A stretch of 64,000 nt of DNA from Vreelandella sp042466685 (GTDB lineage: Bacteria > Pseudomonadota > Gammaproteobacteria > Pseudomonadales > Halomonadaceae). Below are positions 61,971 to 64,000 of the stretch, piece after piece. Both the position numbers and the translations under genes were made by a program. The DNA lies in the NCBI RefSeq assembly GCF_042466685.1, contig NZ_CP170448.1:3534001-3598000 (forward strand), given 5' to 3'. A model generated the notes under the pieces. The model had not been told where the DNA came from and did no database searches. It saw only the letters and a program-made list of their open reading frames with translations. Position 1 is the first letter of the stretch; each line of letters starts with the position of its first letter.

Positions 61971-62393
61971 ATGAAAATTTCAAATGCCAGGAACGTTTCC
62001 ATTCGTCAACTGTTTGCCCCTGCCCTGCTGGCTATCGCCATTATGCCATTAGCGTTTACTGCTCAAGCGCATAGCCACGGTGATCATGAAGGCCAAGGCC
62101 CAGATCGTGAACGTATGGAAGAGCGCATGGAGGAGCGCCGCCAAGAGGTCTACGAGCGCGCTGATATTTCAGCCGAGAAACAGGCTGAGCTCAACGAGGC
62201 ACACGCCGAACATCGTGAAGCCATGCAGGCACTACGCGAAGAACACCACGAGCGGGTAGCTGAAATTCTCACCGAAGAAGAGCAGGAAGCGCTGCGCAAC
62301 GCCATGCAGGAAGCCCATGAAGAGTATCGTGGTAAGCGTGGCAAAGGTGGCCACCACGATGATCATAGTGACGAGAACGCCGATAGCGAATAA
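61971..62393 (+). CDS. Spy/CpxP-like periplasmic protein
   Basis: A 140-residue exported protein with a signal peptide (MKISNARNVSIRQLFAPALL then AIAIMPLAFTAQA). The mature part is highly charged, with His- and Glu-rich helices (MEERMEERRQEVYERADIS, REEHHERVAEILTEEEQEAL) and His/Asp-rich tails (HSHGDHEG, GHHDDHSDEN). The LTEEEQ element and helix lengths resemble Spy/CpxP envelope-stress chaperones; the His-rich ends may bind metals. The ATG at 61971 has GGAGAG nine bases before it. It ends at a clear terminator. Confidence 0.8.
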   Translation: MKISNARNVSIRQLFAPALLAIAIMPLAFTAQAHSHGDHEGQGPDRERMEERMEERRQEVYERADISAEKQAELNEAHAEHREAMQALREEHHERVAEILTEEEQEALRNAMQEAHEEYRGKRGKGGHHDDHSDENADSE

Positions 62394-62421
62394 ACGCAGA
62401 CCAAGCCTCGAACCTTGATCC

Positions 62422-62446
62422 AACGCCCGGTTTTCCGGGCGTTTTT
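62422..62446 (+). terminator. Intrinsic terminator of the Spy-like gene
   Basis: AACGCCCGG and CCGGGCGTT form a 9-bp stem around TTTT, followed by TTTG, 29 bp after the stop. Confidence 0.9.
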
Positions 62447-62536
62447 GTGTCTGTGCTTTAGCCAGCTCGCTACTAACTCCACGCTAATTCAACCTAAATA
62501 GGAGAGGTTAACTTGATGAGGGTCGGTTAATCACGT

Positions 62537-62567
62537 ATTTTATTTGAACGTTCATTCAAAATAAAAT
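62537..62567. promoter_or_regulatory. BetI-like operator upstream of the BCCT gene
   Basis: A 31-bp near-perfect palindrome with arms ATTTTATTTGAA and TTCAAAATAAAAT around the inner palindrome TGAACGTTCA. TGAACG-centred sites are typical of BetI, the choline-responsive TetR repressor. It lies 28 bp before the ATG, where it would block transcription. Confidence 0.6.
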
Positions 62568-62595
62568 CATCTTTCAACAACAGGAGTCCGCCTGC

Positions 62596-64000
62596 ATGGC
62601 GAAAGACAACCCGATCCTCCCCTCCCGCGACCGCCTCAATCCCGTGGTTTTCCACGGTAGTGTGGCCGGTATTCTTATCTTTTTAGTGCTCACCATGCTG
62701 TTTACTGAGCAAGCTGGGGCTTTTTTTGATGCAGGCCTTGCCTGGGTAAGTAAAACCTTTGGCTGGTACTACATGCTCGCCATTGTGGCCTACCTGGTTT
62801 TTGTGGTCGCCATTGGCATGTCCCGCTTTGGCAGTATTCGTCTGGGGCCCGACCACTCCCGGCCCGAGTTCTCGCTGCTCTCCTGGTCAGCCATGCTGTT
62901 TGCCGCGGGTATCGGTATCGACCTGCTGTTCTTCAGCGTTGCCGAGCCGGTTGCCCACTACTTGGCACCGCCGGATTTAACCCCGGAAAGCCAGGCCGCG
63001 ATGCGTAACGCCGTCGTTCAAACCTATCTGCACTGGGGGCTCTCCGGTTGGGGGCTGTACGTGTTGATGGGTATGGCGCTGGCTTACTTCAGCTACCGTC
63101 ATCGCCTGCCGCTGGCTATTCGTAGCGCGCTCTACCCGATACTGGGCAAGCGCATTCACGGCCCCATTGGTAACGCTGTCGACATCACTGCGGTGATCTC
63201 CACCGTGTTCGGCATTGCGACCAGCCTGGGTATTGGGGTGATGCAGTTGAACTACGGCCTCACCTATATGTTCGGCGTGCCGGAAACGCTCACCGTGCAG
63301 GTGATTTTGATTGTCTTGGTGGTGGTATTAGCGACGATTTCTGTGGTGACTGGGGTTGAAAAAGGCATCCGTCGCCTTTCGGAGTTCAACATGCTGTTGG
63401 CGCTGGCGCTGATGTTGTTTGTGCTCTTTTCCGGCGACACCCTGGTGCTACTGGATAAGGTGGTTAACAACGCCGGTGATTATCTGTCTGGGTTTGTCGG
63501 TGCAAGCTTTGACACCTATGCGTTTGCAGATGAGGGCGCCCAAGAGTGGAAGATGTGGTGGACAATCTTCTTCTGGGGCTGGTGGATTGCCTGGACACCG
63601 TTTGTGGGTCTGTTCCTGGCACGCATTTCTCGTGGCCGTACCATTCGTGAGTTTGTCGCTGGTGCTTTGTTTATTCCGCTCGCATTTATGATGGTGTGGA
63701 TGTCTGTGTTTGGTAACAGCGGTATTGAGCTGGTGGCCAACCAGGGCGTTGCCGAGCTGGGTGAGCAAGCCCTTAACACCCCGCAAACCACGCTCTACAC
63801 GCTGCTTGAGTACTACCCTTACGTTGGCTTAACCGCGGCAGTGGTCACTGTGCTAGGCATCGTGTTCTTTATTACCTCAGCGGACTCAGGCGCGCTGGTG
63901 CTGGCCAACTTCACCTCTATTTTGAGCGACGTGAACCACGATGCGCCGGTAAAACTGCGTATTTTCTGGTCAGCAGTCATCGGCTTGATCACTATCGCCC
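62596..64000 (+). CDS. BetT-type BCCT choline/betaine transporter, 5' part
   Basis: An open frame of 468 codons runs off the right edge, so the C-terminus is missing. It is a betaine/choline/carnitine transporter close to E. coli BetT: SKTFGWYYMLAIVAYLVFVV, SRFGSIRLGPDHSRPEFSLL, SWSAMLFAAGIGIDLLFFSV and the core segment FFWGWWIAWTPFVGLFLARI with the aromatic Trp substrate box. BCCTs import compatible solutes or their precursor choline with Na(+) or H(+). AGGAG lies nine bases before the ATG, behind a BetI-like operator, which favours choline. Osmotic regulation would depend on the missing C-terminal tail. Confidence 0.92.
   Translation, partial: MAKDNPILPSRDRLNPVVFHGSVAGILIFLVLTMLFTEQAGAFFDAGLAWVSKTFGWYYMLAIVAYLVFVVAIGMSRFGSIRLGPDHSRPEFSLLSWSAMLFAAGIGIDLLFFSVAEPVAHYLAPPDLTPESQAAMRNAVVQTYLHWGLSGWGLYVLMGMALAYFSYRHRLPLAIRSALYPILGKRIHGPIGNAVDITAVISTVFGIATSLGIGVMQLNYGLTYMFGVPETLTVQVILIVLVVVLATISVVTGVEKGIRRLSEFNMLLALALMLFVLFSGDTLVLLDKVVNNAGDYLSGFVGASFDTYAFADEGAQEWKMWWTIFFWGWWIAWTPFVGLFLARISRGRTIREFVAGALFIPLAFMMVWMSVFGNSGIELVANQGVAELGEQALNTPQTTLYTLLEYYPYVGLTAAVVTVLGIVFFITSADSGALVLANFTSILSDVNHDAPVKLRIFWSAVIGLITIA

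Noticed and set aside
1..64000. tRNA genes, CRISPR arrays, insertion sequences or prophage genes
   Set aside because: I looked for cloverleaf ends, regular spaced repeats, transposase motifs and phage structural proteins and found none that I could support.

Overview
The window looks like chromosomal DNA of a moderately halophilic gammaproteobacterium, most likely Halomonas or a close relative. The main reason is a complete ectoine-degradation cluster in doeA-doeB-doeX-doeC-doeD order (about 24.7-30.8 kb, minus strand). A BetT-type BCCT betaine/choline transporter at the right edge, HexR, a tripartite tricarboxylate transporter and a long-form LeuA fit the same picture. This is inference from gene content; there is no rRNA in the window to confirm it. 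I see no tRNA, CRISPR array, insertion sequence or prophage, and coding density is high with few broken genes.

Layout. 0-3.7 kb: the end of a hybrid histidine kinase, a receiver/degenerate-GGDEF/EAL protein and hexR, in one overlapping plus-strand run. 3.7-6.6 kb: ridA and an Lrp-type regulator, divergent from leuA. 6.6-8.6 kb: two translationally coupled crcB fluoride-channel genes and an SBF-family permease. 8.6-12.4 kb: cfa with a perfect FNR/Anr box upstream, then a SulP anion transporter and universal stress protein operon with a clear terminator. 12.9-17.5 kb: NAD-type isocitrate dehydrogenase and a Zn/Cd/Pb module (P-type ATPase, MerR regulator with a textbook long-spacer promoter, ZIP transporter). 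17.6-24.6 kb: a sigma factor with a tiny zinc-finger partner, a BdlA-like soluble PAS-PAS-MCP protein, a 1-Cys peroxiredoxin, a CNNM/CorC protein, a LysE exporter, luxS, a small monooxygenase and a HAD dehalogenase.

24.7-32 kb: the doe cluster converts ectoine to N-acetyl-diaminobutyrate (DoeA), diaminobutyrate (DoeB), aspartate semialdehyde (DoeD) and aspartate (DoeC), with DoeX as the Lrp-type regulator. An unusual 97-bp nested palindrome sits between doeC and doeD. 32-47 kb: amino-acid and metabolite transporters (LysO, SpmAB-like, EamA, AGCS), asparaginase, several regulators, an OsmC-YcaO fusion, a stand-alone FabF with a divergent TetR gene, and a haloacetate-dehalogenase-like hydrolase. 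47-60 kb: an RND efflux pair that carries its own kinase and response regulator, then a second two-component pair (TctD/TctE type) facing a TctCBA tricarboxylate transporter and an AbrB-family membrane protein.

60-64 kb: an orphan coiled-coil gene behind a perfect sigma-28 (FliA) promoter. It is bracketed by a 36-bp direct repeat derived from the 3' end of the neighbouring lipoprotein esterase gene, and three palindromes crowd the promoter. This small locus is the most unusual thing in the window. A Spy-like periplasmic protein and the BetT-type transporter, preceded by a BetI-like operator, close the window; the transporter gene runs off the right edge.
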